Shown piece after piece: positions 12,901-24,232 of a stretch of 64,000 nt of DNA. A program made the translations under genes and the position numbers. The DNA is from Silene conica (Eukaryota > Streptophyta > Magnoliopsida > Caryophyllales > Caryophyllaceae): positions 67,966,792-68,030,791 of the forward strand of contig CM055312.2 of assembly GCA_029255685.2 (NCBI GenBank), read 5' to 3'. The number at the start of each line of letters is the position of its first letter. Position 1 is the first letter of the stretch. The notes below the pieces were generated by a model. It saw only the letters and a program-made list of their open reading frames with translations. It did no database searches and had not been told where the DNA came from.

Positions 12901-14616
12901 ATGTTATATCATATATGATCACATTTATTGTCAATAAAGAAAAACGTTACGAAAAATGTTTTAGATTTTAGCAGAAAGGCTTATAAGTCACAATGCTCAT
13001 GATCTTGACCAACTATCATGTTTTCCGGATTTGTTTTATACAGTATTATTTTTCATTAGAAAATAAAGTAAACTTAAATTATTGATTGACTTGAACTGAG
13101 GAGCATAGAAAACTTAATTGTATCGAATCATCAATTCTCGCATAGACGGTCATGTACTTATATACGTCTTAAAATTAAAGGGTTCTCTCACTCATTTGAA
13201 TAGATATATATTCGTTTTAAGGAAGACGATATTATGTCAAATATGACTGTGTAACAATTAATTAAAATATACATACCTATAAATTTTCTTATCATAAAAT
13301 AAAGTAAACGTAAATTATTGAGTAGAATGAATACCCGTTTTAAGGAAGTCTGTTTTGTGTCAAATATGATGGTGCTTCTAATAACCATTAATTAAAATAA
13401 ACATAACCATAGATTTTCTAATCATAAAATAAAGTAAGCGTAAATTATTGAGTAAAATAAATACCCATTTCAGGGAAGACTTATTTATGTCAAATATGAT
13501 GGTGCAACCATTAATTAAAATAAACATACCTATAAATTTTCTGAAAACGTAAATTATTGAGTAAAATGGATGGATATATAACTAACTACAAGAAAGATTA
13601 AAACTTTACCTTGCCTATATTGAATCATAAATTCTCGTTTTAATCATAAAATAGATATGACTTTCTAAAGCAAGACCAATTGGTATCGAATATGATATTT
13701 TAACAATTTTATGTATAGTGATATACCTATAAATTTTCTCAGAACGTAGACTATTAAGTAAAATGGATGGGTGTACAAGAAAGAAAAAAGTTTACCTTGC
13801 CGATACTGAATCATAAATTCTCGCTCGTTTTAATCTTAAACTAGATATGACTGTCTGAAAGAAGATCAATTGGTATCGAATATGGTATTTTAACAATTTA
13901 AAGTATACATACCTATAAATTTTCTCCATGATGGGAAGATACAGAGCAAAGAGCAAACCAGCACCAATAGTACAAAAATATCCAACAAAATACATTCCTT
14001 TGGTAACACCCTTGGGACGATCATGGCTTTCACTCAATGCTAACAAAACCGAACTCAATGTCAAAAGAATGACACAATTGAGATTCAAAAATGTAATCTT
14101 TTGCTTAACAATGAGGCAAGAAAGGATCAAAGTGAAGACTAATTGAACAGACAAAAGCAAAGACGACGTCGAGACGGGTAGATACGAAGTCCCCCATGAA
14201 AACAACAAGTTATTTAGGCCTAAAAACAAACCTATTATAATTGAGAGGATGAAGAGTTTTTTGGTGAGGTTTGTGAAGGGTTTTCTAAGGCTAAAATTAA
14301 GTAAATAAGGGAGGAAAATGGGTAAAACAAGAATTGGGAAACCCGCACATTGGACCCATGTTGATACCCAACGGCTTGATCCTTTGTGAATGAAGTAAAA
14401 TTTTGCTAATAGTGAGGAGAGTAATGACCCTATAAATAATAACATGTAGTTCAATGCTAGTAATATTTTGTAATGTTTTTTGTTAAGTTTGGCTGTGGCC
14501 GTGGTGGCCGGTTTTGTGGGTGTTTCGTTTAATGGGGTGATTTCGAGGGCCGTGGTGGTGGTGGTTGTGGTTGTGGACTGTGGTGGTGATGATGAATTTT
14601 GGGCGGGGGAGTTCAT
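9905..14616 (-). CDS. Purine permease (PUP family transporter), two exons
   Basis: Exon 1 is 14,616-13,913 and exon 2 is 10,373-9,905, joined across a 3,539-bp GT-AG intron (donor AG|GTATGT, acceptor TAG|G) that splits an Arg codon. The product is 390 residues, a normal length for plant PUPs. The family belongs to the drug/metabolite transporter superfamily and moves purine bases, cytokinins or some alkaloids across membranes by proton symport; the substrate here cannot be told. After a Thr/Pro-rich N-terminus with a run of eight Thr (residues 15-22), about ten hydrophobic segments follow. PUP hallmarks are SRWVSTWVQ (81-89), SYLPVST (144-150), LIVKQK (168-173) and LLTLSSVLLAL (184-194). Exon 2 begins with the conserved YCYEMVMEMQ block. 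The start chosen is the first ATG after the TATA box. The frame is intact, so the gene is probably functional. The large intron carries repeats. Confidence 0.92.
10374..13187 (-). other. PUP intron, distal part: mobile-element debris
   Basis: This is most of the single PUP intron and has no supported coding region. At 10,850-10,870, TCTAACATGGTATCAAGTC looks like an LTR end followed by an initiator-Met primer-binding site. About 600 bases on, at 11,440-11,570, lies an LTR-like stretch with a TATATATAGACTCATG start region and AATAAATCC. Together they suggest a shrunken Copia or TRIM-like relic. A SINE-like segment follows at 11,680-11,836. The rest is AT-rich. Confidence 0.4.
11680..11836 (+). 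mobile_element. Candidate SINE
   Basis: The segment contains GGTTCGATTAC at 11,708-11,718, matching the RNA polymerase III B box (GGTTCGANNCC). A GC-rich body follows, ending with GGGATTCAACCCCTCGTCATC and an A-run at 11,829-11,838. This is how tRNA-derived plant SINEs look. I could not place a convincing A box at the normal distance upstream, so the head may be truncated. The family is unknown. Confidence 0.4.
13188..13925 (-). repeat. Tandem repeat at the PUP exon 1/intron junction
   Basis: Five related units end in a shared ACATACCTATAAATTTTCT-type block at about 13,271, 13,401, 13,524, 13,721 and 13,907. The spacing is about 125 bp for the first units and about 190 bp for the last two. 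Shared words between them include GTCAAATATGA, TTAATTAAAATA and CGTAAATTATTGAGTA. The last unit contains the true splice donor. On the gene strand the units at 13,271 and 13,524 also keep AGGTATGT-type donors, 13,721 has GGTATAT, and 13,401 is broken (GGTTATGT). The repeat has therefore multiplied the donor site. Confidence 0.75.
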
Positions 14617-14800
14617 TTTTTGTTGGTGAATTATGGATTTTTGAGGGGTGGATGAGTGAAATGTGAAGTAATTGTATATGTATTAGTATGAGTTTATGAT
14701 CATTCAATGAGTTAATCCATGCTTTTATAGAGATATTAAGAGGGTGATTATTATTTTGTGGGCTATCAAGTACACTCACTCGAGAGTTTACTTAATGCAT
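14617..14800 (-). promoter_or_regulatory. PUP core promoter and 5' UTR
   Basis: On the minus strand, CTATAAAAGC at 14,730-14,721 is a good plant TATA box about 105 bases before the ATG at 14,616. It predicts transcription starting near 14,690 and a 5' UTR of about 75 bases. Homology to the tandem array starts at about 14,690, almost exactly at the predicted start site. The TATA box and everything upstream therefore belong to repeat copy 1, while the 5' UTR is unique. Start-site placement is inferred. Confidence 0.6.
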
Positions 14801-16825
14801 AAAATATGTAGTGGATACGGTTTTTCTCGCTATAAAAAAATCGTGTGATTATTTTGAGTGACAATAATCATGAAAATAATAATGCTATAATGGATTTTTA
14901 ATCTTTTCAACTTTTACGTCTCGTTCATTACTAAAAATAGAAACATGATTCCGTAGTTTTTAAAGTACGTTATTGCTCATTTTCATTTATCTAGTTATAA
15001 TAATTAAATCGTTAGATCACTAAGTCATTAAAATTTATTTTAACAAAAGTTAATTCGTTAATATATAGATTAGTTTTATATTATATCGAGCGCAATAAAT
15101 TTCATACGAGAATTGTATTGTGTTTAACGAGTAGTAGGAAGAGTAGAACGTAGATTATCTACTCAAGAACATGGATCGATCATATATACCTCATATATCG
15201 ATGATCTGCCGGATACTTTCCTTCAAATGTTGAAGTAAGGTCATAAAAAATGGCTTCTCAATAATTTGATTAGGAGACTATATACAATTTGAAATAACTG
15301 AGATCTCTCAAATTCTCAATAATTTAATAAGAGATTGTCTATATTAACTGTTTACAACAATACTATTAATTATAATATCTTCTTAAAAAAAACAACATAA
15401 CATATACCTTCTAAGGACACTATATACTCTCATTCGATGTTAGTATCTTCCCAAAAAGAAAAATGAAAAAGACAATGAGAAAAGGGTCAAAATCAGAGTA
15501 GATTAAATCACATCAAGCAAAATCCAAATAAATTTATAGAACTCAAAATAAAATTTAATCACCTCGCTCATATCGTAGATGTTTGCAATTCGAAGTGTTG
15601 TTACTGATTAGTAATTAGGATTAAAATCTAGTTTTTAAGTGTTTGGTTCAATTTTAGTATGAAGCAGGAATCAAACAAATAAAATGTGGAGTATGTTAAA
15701 AAAAAAGTATCGTAATAACACACGTTTATTGAAAATAAATATTTAAAAAGCAAATTAGGACGTGATCTTTTAGAAAACAAAAATGATAATTCAAATAAAC
15801 AAAAGAGATTCAGCTACAAAATTTTAAGAAAAAAATGTAATTCCTTCATATACTTTTATTCTTCCCATCACAATAAAATATAACTCAAATCATATATTAG
15901 AGAAATGGGAAACACGGTTTTGTGTAGAGAGAGTAGTTGACTTTTGTAGTACACATTTTACTCAATCTACTACTTGCTTGTTATATATTATTTACCATTT
16001 GTATATTCTTATCTTAAAATAAAACTCTCTAATTTTAACCATATACCAAATCATTATATCAAATTAAATCAATTATTGATCTTGTTTGTTTTAAGAACAA
16101 TTTTTTATTCATAATTAAACATATTAAAGAAAGTTTGTGTTATGTACATCTTCAAATTTTCAAATTAGGTTTTCGCCTTTTAAACGGTCGTTGGCTGACG
16201 GTTAGAAGGCATCACGTTCCAAAGAATGATGTAGTTGGTGAGAGAAGGGTGGCAAAGAAGTACATGGGCGTGGATGGATCCTGAAAAGTGGGGTTCGCTG
16301 GTGAATGTAAAAGGCGGAGTTAGGCGATAGGTTAAAGTACGATGATTGTGAGATGCAGAGGTGGGCCAGTCGGTGGCGTGGGAAGGTGTGGAAAATAAGC
16401 GTGAAGGAGGGGAGGTGGTAGTTCGATGGAGGGCGCGAAGAGGGTGGTGTTTAATAATGGAAGATATTGTTAGGGTTGCAGACGGTGCTGGTCGGAGAAA
16501 AGATAACAAGTTGTGTGTTGGCCGTTGGATTAATCAGAGTTGTCGGGAGAGGGGAGAAGGTGGTTGGGAAGTTTTTTCCTTTAAACTGATTAGGTTTGAA
16601 TTTCAAAAATCGATAATTAAAATACACATTTTCGACGTTATTCAATTTTCTTTGTTAGAGTTTGATCGATTTTTTTCTCAAATTAAATTAAAGACGGGGA
16701 AATCTCGTTCAGGGTACTGAAGAGAAGACCCCTCCTAAGTTTGGTTTATGCCTTTGCAATAATAAGAAATCAAATCTCTGGTCACTAGTTTAAGATATGA
16801 AAGCTCTTCCTACACACACCAACCA
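14690..16825 (-). repeat. Array copy R1 of the ~2.1-kb PUP-upstream repeat
   Basis: This first unit of the array directly abuts the PUP 5' UTR and contains its TATA box. In order along the plus strand it holds the TATA block, an AT-rich part (shared words TCGAGCACAATAAATTT, ATCGATCATATATACCTCAT, CACATCAAGCAAAATCC), then a GC-rich block at about 16,180-16,560. It closes with CACACACCAACCAATTTATG, where R2 begins. The unit matches R2 and R3 nearly colinearly. It may be the ancestral PUP promoter region. Confidence 0.85.
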
Positions 16826-18872
16826 ATTTATGATCATTAAATGAGTCAATCCGTGGTATTATAGAGATATTAAGAAGGTGTTTATTATTTTACGGACTAT
16901 CACGTACACTCCGGAGTTTACTAAGTGTATAAGAAATGTAGCGGTTTTGGGTTCTCTCGTCATAAAAAAATCATGTGATTATTGTGAGTGACAATCATGA
17001 AAATAATAATGCTATAATAGATTCTTATCTTTTCAACTATTACGTCTCGTACATTACTAAAAAAAGAAACATGATTTAATTTCATAGTTTTTAAAGTACG
17101 TTGCTCATTTTCATTTATCTAGTTATAATAATCAAATCGTTAGATCACTAAGTCATTAGAATTTATTTTAACAAAAGTTAATTCGTTATTATATAGATTA
17201 GTTTTATATTATATCGAGCACAATAATTTTAAAACGAGAATTGTATTGTGTTTAACGAGTAGTAGGAAGAGTAGAACGTAGATTATCTACTCAAGAACAT
17301 AGATCGATCATATATACCTCATATATCGATAATCTGCCGGATATTTTCCTTCAAATGTTGAAGATCTTAAAAAATGGCCTCTCAATTTTTTGATTATGAG
17401 ACTATATACAATTTGAAATAACTGAGATCGCTCAAGGTCTCAATAATTATCATATCTTCTTATAGAAAATAACATAACATATACCTTATAAGGACACTCT
17501 CATTCGATGTTAGTATCTTCGCAAAAAGAAAAATGAGAAAACAATGAAAGAAGGGTCCAAATCAAATTAGATTAAATCACATCAAGCAAAATCCAAATAA
17601 ATTTATAGAACTCAAAATAAAATTTAATCACCTCATATCTTAGATGCTTGCAATTCAAAGTGTTGTTACTGATTAGTAATTAGGATTAAAATCTGGATTT
17701 TAAGTGTTTGGTTCAATTTTATTATGAAGAAGGAATCAAACATATAAAATGTGGAGTATGATAAAAAAAAAATAACACGCTTTTTTTGAAAATAAATATT
17801 TGAAAAGAAAATTAGGATGTGTTCTTTTAGTAAACAAAAATGATAATTCAAATAAACAAAAGAGATTCAGCTACAAAATTTTAAGAAAAAAATGAAATTC
17901 CTTCATATACTTTTATTCTTCCCATTTAAATAAAATATAACTCAAATCATATATTAGAGAAATGGGAAACACGGTTTTGTATAGAGAGAGTAGTTGACTT
18001 TTGTTATACACATTTTACTCAATCTACTACTTGTTATGTATTATTTACCATTTGTATATTCTTATCTTAAAATAAAACTCTCTAATTTTAACCCTATACC
18101 AAATCATTATATCAAATTAAATCAATTATTGATCTTGTTTGTTTTAAGAACAAACTTTTTATTCATAATTAAACATATTAATTAAAGTTTGTATTTGTAA
18201 ATCTTCAAATTTTCAAATTAGGTTTTCGCCTTTTAAACGGTCGTTGGCTGACGGTTAGAGGGCATCACGTTCCAAAGAATGATGTAGTTAGTGAGAGAAG
18301 GGTGGCAAAGGAGTGCATGGGCGTGGATGGTTCCTGAAAAGTATGGTTCGCTGGTGAATGTAAAAGGTGGCGTTAGGCGATAGGTTGAAGTACGATGATT
18401 GTGAGATGCAGAGGTGGGCCCAGTGCGTGGGAAGGTGTGTTAAATAAGCGAGAAGGAGGGGAGGTCGTAGTTCGATGTAGGGCGCGAGGAGGGTGGTGCT
18501 TAATAATGGAAGATATTGTTAGGGTTGCAGGCGTTGCTGGTCGGAGAAGAGATAACAAGTTGTGCGTTGGCCATTGGATTAATCTGAGTTGTCGGGAGAG
18601 GAGCGGTGGTTGGGAAGTGTTTTCCTTAAATATGATTTGGTTCAAATTTCAAAAATCGATAATTAAAATACACATTTTCGACGTTTTTCAATTTTCTTTG
18701 TTAGAGTTTGATCGTTTTTTTTCTCATATTAAATTAAAGGTTGGGAAATATCGTTCAGGGTACTGAAGAGTAGACCTCTCCAAAGTTTGGTTTATGCATT
18801 TGCAATAATTAGAAATCAAATCTCTGGTCACTAGTTTAAGATATGAAGGCTCTTCCTACACACACCTACCAA
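16826..18872 (-). repeat. Array copy R2 of the ~2.1-kb repeat
   Basis: Colinear with R1 over its whole length, with scattered substitutions and small gaps. The TATA-box copy on the minus strand (about 16,866-16,854) has become CTATAATACC. The GC-rich block lies at about 18,230-18,610. No gene is supported inside it. Confidence 0.85.
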
Positions 18873-20559
18873 TTTATGATCATTAAATGAGTTAACCCAT
18901 GGTTTTATAGAGATATTAAGAAGGCGTTTATTATTTTACGGGCTAGCACGTACACTCGAGAGTTTACTAAGTGTATAACAAATGTAGCGGTTTTGGGTTT
19001 TCTCGTCATAAAAAAAATCGGGTGATTATTATTGGGAGTGGGAATCATGAAAATAATAACGCTATAATAGATTCTTATCTTTTCAACTGTTACGTCTCGT
19101 ACATTACTAAAAAAAGAAACATGATTTAATTTCATAGTTTTTAAAGTACGTTGCTCATTTTCATTTATCTAATTATAATAATCAAATCGTTAGATTAGTA
19201 AGTCATTAGAATTTATTCTAACAAAAGTTAATTCGTTATTATATAGATTAGTTTTATATTATATCGAGCACAATAAATTTCAAACGAGAATTGTATTGTG
19301 TTTAACGAGTAGTAGCAAGAGTAGAACGTAGATTATCTACTCAAGAACATGGATCGATCATATATAACTCATATATCGATGATCTGCCGGATATTTTCCT
19401 TCAAATGTTGAAGGTCTTAAAAAATGGCTTCTCAATAATTTGATTAGGAGACTATATACAAATTGAAATAACCGAGATCTCTAAAATTCTCAATAATTTA
19501 ATAAGAGATTGTCTATATTAAGTGTTTACAACAATACTATTAATTATTATATCTTCTTTAAAAAAAATAACATAACATATACCTTTTAAAGACACTCTCA
19601 TTCGATGTTAGTATCTTCCGAAAAAGAAAAATGAAAAAGACAATGAAAAAAGGGTCAAAATCAAAGTAGATTAAATCACATCAAGCAAAATCCAAATAAA
19701 TTTATGGAGCTCAAAATAAAATTTAATCACCTCATATCTAAGATGTTTGCAATTCGAAGTGTTGTTACTGTTTTGTAATTAGGATTAAAATCTAGATTTT
19801 AAGTGTTTGTTTCAGTTTAGTATGAAGCAGGAATCAAACATACAAAATGTGGATCATGATAAAAAAAAATATCGCAATAACACGCGTTTGTTGAAAATAA
19901 ATATTTTAAAAGAAAATTTGGACGTGATCTTTTAGAAAGCAAAAATGATAATTCAAATAAATAAAAGAGACTCAGCTACAAAATTTTAAGAAAAAAATGT
20001 AATTCCATCATATACTTTTATTCTTCCCATTTCAAAAAAAAAAATATAACTCAAATTATATATTAGAGAAATGGGAAACACGGTTTTGTTTAGAGAGAGT
20101 AGTTGACTTTTGTAGTACACATTTTACTCAATCAACTACTTGTTTTGTATTATTTGCCATTTGTATATTCTTATCTTAAAATAAAATTCTCTAATTTTAA
20201 CCACTTATCAAATCATTATATCAAATTAAATCAATTATTGATCTTGTTTGTTTTAAGAACAATTTTTTTATTCATCATTAAACATATTAATGAAAGTTTG
20301 TGTTATGTAAATCTTCAAATTTTCAAATTAGGTTTTCGCCTTTTAAACGGTCGTTGGCTGACGGTTAGAGGGAATCACATTCCAAAGAATGATTTACTTG
20401 GTGAGAGAAGGGTGGCAAAAGGAGTGCATGGGCGTGGATGAATCCTGAAAAGTAGGGTTCACTAGTGAATGTAAAAGGTGGCGTTAGGCGATAGGTTGAA
20501 GTACAATAGTTGTGAAATGGAGAGGTGGGCCCAGTCGGTGGCGTGGGAAGGTGTGGAAA
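18873..20559 (-). repeat. Array copy R3 of the ~2.1-kb repeat, truncated
   Basis: Begins with a well-kept TATA copy (CTATAAAACC, 18,910-18,901, minus strand) and runs colinearly with R2. It then breaks inside its GC-rich block at GTGTGGAAAATAA (about 20,559). The sequence jumps from there straight into the early part of the next copy (TAAGTGTATAAGAAATG), a deletion of several hundred bases that also removed the TATA copy of R4. Confidence 0.85.
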
Positions 20560-20827
20560 ATAATAAGTGTATAAGAAATGTAGAAGTTTTGGGTTTTCTC
20601 GTCATAAAAAAATTCGGGTGATTATTATTGGGAGTGACAATCATGAAAATAATAATGCTATAATAGATTCTTATCTTTTCAACTATTACGTCTCGTACAT
20701 TACTAAAAAAAGAAACATGATTTAATTTCATAGTTTTTAAAGTACGTTGCTCATTTTCATTTATCCAGTTATAATAATCAAATCGTTAAATCACTAAGTC
20801 ATTAGAATTTATTTTAACAAAAGTTAA
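20560..20827 (-). repeat. Array copy R4, left part
   Basis: A short piece of the repeat that ends at ACAAAAGTTAA, where the Helitron inserted. The repeat resumes at 34,714 with TTCGTTATTATATAG, exactly the next bases found in the uninterrupted copies (for example near 17,178). This fixes the Helitron ends to the base. Confidence 0.9.
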
Positions 20828-20864
20828 TCTATAAAATCTTATTAAAAGGGTAACTAAAAAATGT

Positions 20865-20965
20865 GACATGGTAAATTTTAATGTGACGTGGCAAAATTTA
20901 AATGTGACTTGGCATATTTAAATGTGACATCGCATATTTTAAATGTGACATGGCGTATTTATGTG
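20865..20965 (+). repeat. Short tandem repeat near the Helitron 5' end
   Basis: Five units of roughly 22-24 bp share AATGTGACNTGGCATATTTA-like wording (TGTGACATGG, TGTGACGTGG, TGTGACTTGG, TGTGACATCG, TGTGACATGG). The array begins about 40 bases inside the Helitron 5' end. Its function is unknown. Confidence 0.75.
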
Positions 20966-22303
20966 ATGAATTATCAATTTATTATTACATGACATTAATT
21001 TATTTCACTTATCTATAAATTAATTAAATTCACTTATCTATAAAATTAAAGGATATTATCAATATTCTTAAATTAATTTTGTATATTAAATATATTGTTT
21101 TCCAAAATTTATGTAACCCTTCAAAATTTAAATCAAGATTTCGTCTTAAATTAATTTTGTATATTAAATATATTATTTTTCAAATTTATGTAAACCTTCA
21201 AAATTTAAATCAAAATTTCGTAATTTATAATTAATATTGACATTTTAATTGAAATTGATGTAATAAAATATGTTAATAAATTTTATAATTATAGTTACAT
21301 TTTTTTTAATAAAACATATTAATAATTAATAAAAACTACTCATATTACTTAACACCCACCATTTTTTTTAAACATTTTTTCCTATTTATTTCATTTTCAT
21401 ATTTAAACATGGTAATAAATTTATTAAAACTCCTCATAATACTTAATCCCCACCAAATTAATTAAAATTTTTTCTTATTTAAATAATTTTTGTAATATAA
21501 TATGTTAATAAATTGATCAAAACTCTTTATATTAATTAACAACCGTAATTTGCACTAATATTTTGTTTCCTATTTAATTCATTTCTTGAATTTTTTCAGC
21601 AATCAATTATCTAATCTAATAATATCACAAAATAAATTAAGATTAAAATTAAAATATGGAAATATATGGTTGTCTGATGTCTATAAAAAACCATAATAGC
21701 TATAATAGTTTATATTCACTCTATTTATTTAAAATATATTGCCCATGAGTTTCTACTTATGGATTATATTTCATGGTTTAATTTATTTATTTGACGATAA
21801 TGAGTATATTGAGAATTATTGTTGAGTGGTGTTGTCGTTGTTGTTGTTGTTGTTGCTGCAGTGGTGATGTTCAATAAAATATATTTTAATTTGCGATATA
21901 TTTTAAATCACTCTGCAATTTTCTCTTAAGTCGTATTATTATATACTTGCTCAATTTCGTTTAATTGGATATATTTTCATTAAATTAAATACATATATAA
22001 ATCTATAAATATAATATATAAATAAAAGACAAGGCAAAGAATGAGTCAACAATTTTCATGCAAGCTAGATTTTGTAAAAAAAAAATATAAAAAAGGGAAA
22101 AAATAATTTAAGCAAACCTTTTACATTTAATTTCTCTCTACTCCATATTTATGTCTATTAAATTTGCTAATAATGAAAAAGGATGATTAAAAGTCACAAA
22201 ACATTGCTTCATATTTATGTATATATTAAATTTGATAATAATAATAATTAATAACAATAATAAATATAAGTCGTCCAAAAGTCATAAAATGCATCATCAA
22301 TTG
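20966..22303. other. Helitron interior, AT-rich
   Basis: Noncoding AT-rich filler of the Helitron. It contains a duplicated block (CTTAAATTAATTTTGTATATTAAATATATT-like, about 21,067 and 21,145) and a GTT trinucleotide run at about 21,831-21,856. No gene is supported. Confidence 0.5.
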
Positions 22304-22443
22304 GCTATAAATATTTGATGGAAAGACAACATGTGGGCCAAAATTCAAGCCAATATTTTGTTACCTCATCACCGAGAGAATTGTATGTGTAAATAATCAT
22401 TCTTATCATTGTTATTTTTAAGCTTTAAGGGTTTTGAAGTACT

Positions 22444-22659
22444 ATGACATTTTTGAACTTCACATATATGTTGTTTTGTTGTTCTTTAGGGGCTATCAAG
22501 ATTTTTGGAGTTGTGCTCTTTAAAGGTAAATATACTTACATTTTTATTATTCAATGTCATAAACTGTTTTGTTTGTTATTAATTGTTGTGGATTTTTTTG
22601 TAGGATGCTTCATTGGAAAAAGAGAACTATATGAAGAAGTGAATACTATAATTGCTTAA
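22444..22659 (+). CDS. Candidate small two-exon gene inside the Helitron
   Basis: Not recognised. A TATAAATA box at about 22,304 is followed by an ATG at 22,444. Exon 1 (22,444-22,525) ends AAAG|GTAAAT and exon 2 (22,604-22,659) starts after TTTTTTTGTAG|G. The 78-base intron is T-rich, as in plants. The spliced product would be 45 residues with a hydrophobic Cys-containing N-terminal half (MTFLNFTYMLFCC) and a charged end (GKRELYEEVNTIIA). The intron length is a multiple of three and has no stop, so the unspliced frame also stays open at 71 codons. Helitrons often carry captured gene pieces, so this may be the front of a host gene. Chance occurrence cannot be excluded. Confidence 0.3.
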   Translation: MTFLNFTYMLFCCSLGAIKIFGVVLFKGKYTYIFIIQCHKLFCLLLIVVDFFVGCFIGKRELYEEVNTIIA

Positions 22660-23276
22660 ACAAATACTCCCATATATTACCCTCAGTTTTATATTATAAA
22701 TTAACTACAAGATTGACAACATGAATGTTAATGATTAATTATTTAAAGTTTCATGAAAAAAGTTAGTATTGGATAAACTTTAAAATGTATGTTTTATTTT
22801 TATACGTATTATTTTTTTATTCATCATTTTCCATTTGAAAAATAGCTCTCATAGATTGAAATTGGAGTTACAAAGATCTCAATCGTATAAACAAGTTGGA
22901 CAAAATAATTCTTATTAATATGAATAACGGCTAAATGTACATTGTTATTAATATTTATGCTTACAATATAGTTAAAAGGTTACTTAAAGCATTTAATTTA
23001 AATTCACATGTTGCTTTTATATTGGTTAATACATAATCCATTTATATTGATTACTAGATTCTTCATTTATTTATACAATATTGTAAAATATCAACTGAGT
23101 TATCTATTGATTTATACAATATTTTAAATTGACAAGATTAAGTATCTTATTAATGCCACAAATCTCGATAGCCCTTAAATTTGAACAAAACAAATGCGTA
23201 TGATGAAGTTTGAAAATGTAATGAATATTTCATAACCAAACAATGTAACTTACATAAAAAATAAAAAAATTATATA
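22660..23276. other. Helitron interior left of the Gypsy insertion
   Basis: AT-rich noncoding sequence with no features I can support. It ends at GTTAA (23,277-23,281), the target site of the Gypsy element. Confidence 0.5.
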
Positions 23277-24232
23277 GTTAATGTAACATCCCGTATTTTC
23301 GTAAAACCTAATTTAAGCGATTTTAATTATTTTAAATAATAAAATAACATTTTAATAATTTAATTCGGAATTTTTATAAATAGATAAGATCCGCCTTAAG
23401 AACCTCCAGTTCTTAAGACGAATACAACTTGGCATAATTAAATATCCGACTCAAGTACTCGTTCCATATCCGTTTAAAAGTCCGTTCCATTTAATTATTC
23501 GGAAAGGACCCACTTGTACCTTATAAACCCCATATGTCGACATCTTCTTCTCCCTCAAGTTTCATTTCACTGTAACTTTAAATCTCTCAAAACCTCCATA
23601 AAACCCTTCCTTCTTTTCGAGTTTTCTCCATCATCCGTTCATCGAATCGCGAAAGTAAGTACATTTTCGGAATCCTCGTTCGATTTCCAAGACATCCATC
23701 ACTTTCAATTTTCGTTTCGTCAACCTTTAAAATTCGGCCTGTTCTCCTATAATTCGTTTTTGGTGTTCTTAAACCGTTTTCTTTATTGTAGGGGTTGGTC
23801 TTGACGATCCCGACGTGGACTCTTACGTGGTAGAGGAGGATCACTTGCCGGAATAAGCTTTAAGGTGACGATAATGAGAAACTCGGCCTTTATGTGTATA
23901 TTAGCATATTGATGTGATTCTTGACTTGATTTCTGTTTTTGTTAATGTTTGATGATCAAGAGTTGTAGTAACATGCTTAGGAATGCTTTACTTTGATGAA
24001 TTTATGCTTGTTAAGGCTTATATGCTCATATGTTGTTTTGATGGAAAATCTCATGTTGCGACGGATACTTGTTTTGACCGTCTTAAGGATTGTTATGGGA
24101 ATTTCGTGCTGCTAGGAAGTAGTATTGAATGTTTAATAATGATGGGTAAACTTATATTATAGCAATTGTGAAGATTGGGTATCGATTTGTGGAGATTTAG
24201 AAGTATTTGGAAAGTGCGTTTTTGCGTGACAG

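Noticed and set aside
18373..18645. Array frames starting at 18,645 and 16,509 as genes
   Set aside because: Both would have to start at TTG; there is no ATG in context and no downstream domain. Kept only as a GC-rich block of interest.
18905..19135. 76-codon minus-strand frame repeated in several array copies
   Set aside because: It spans the TATA region and upstream promoter sequence, is disrupted in R1 and R2 and truncated in R6, and resembles no protein.
23514..23804. 96-codon frame in the 5' part of the Gypsy LTR
   Set aside because: It is present identically in both LTRs and resembles a pyrimidine-rich leader, with no protein similarity. It overlaps another frame on the opposite strand.
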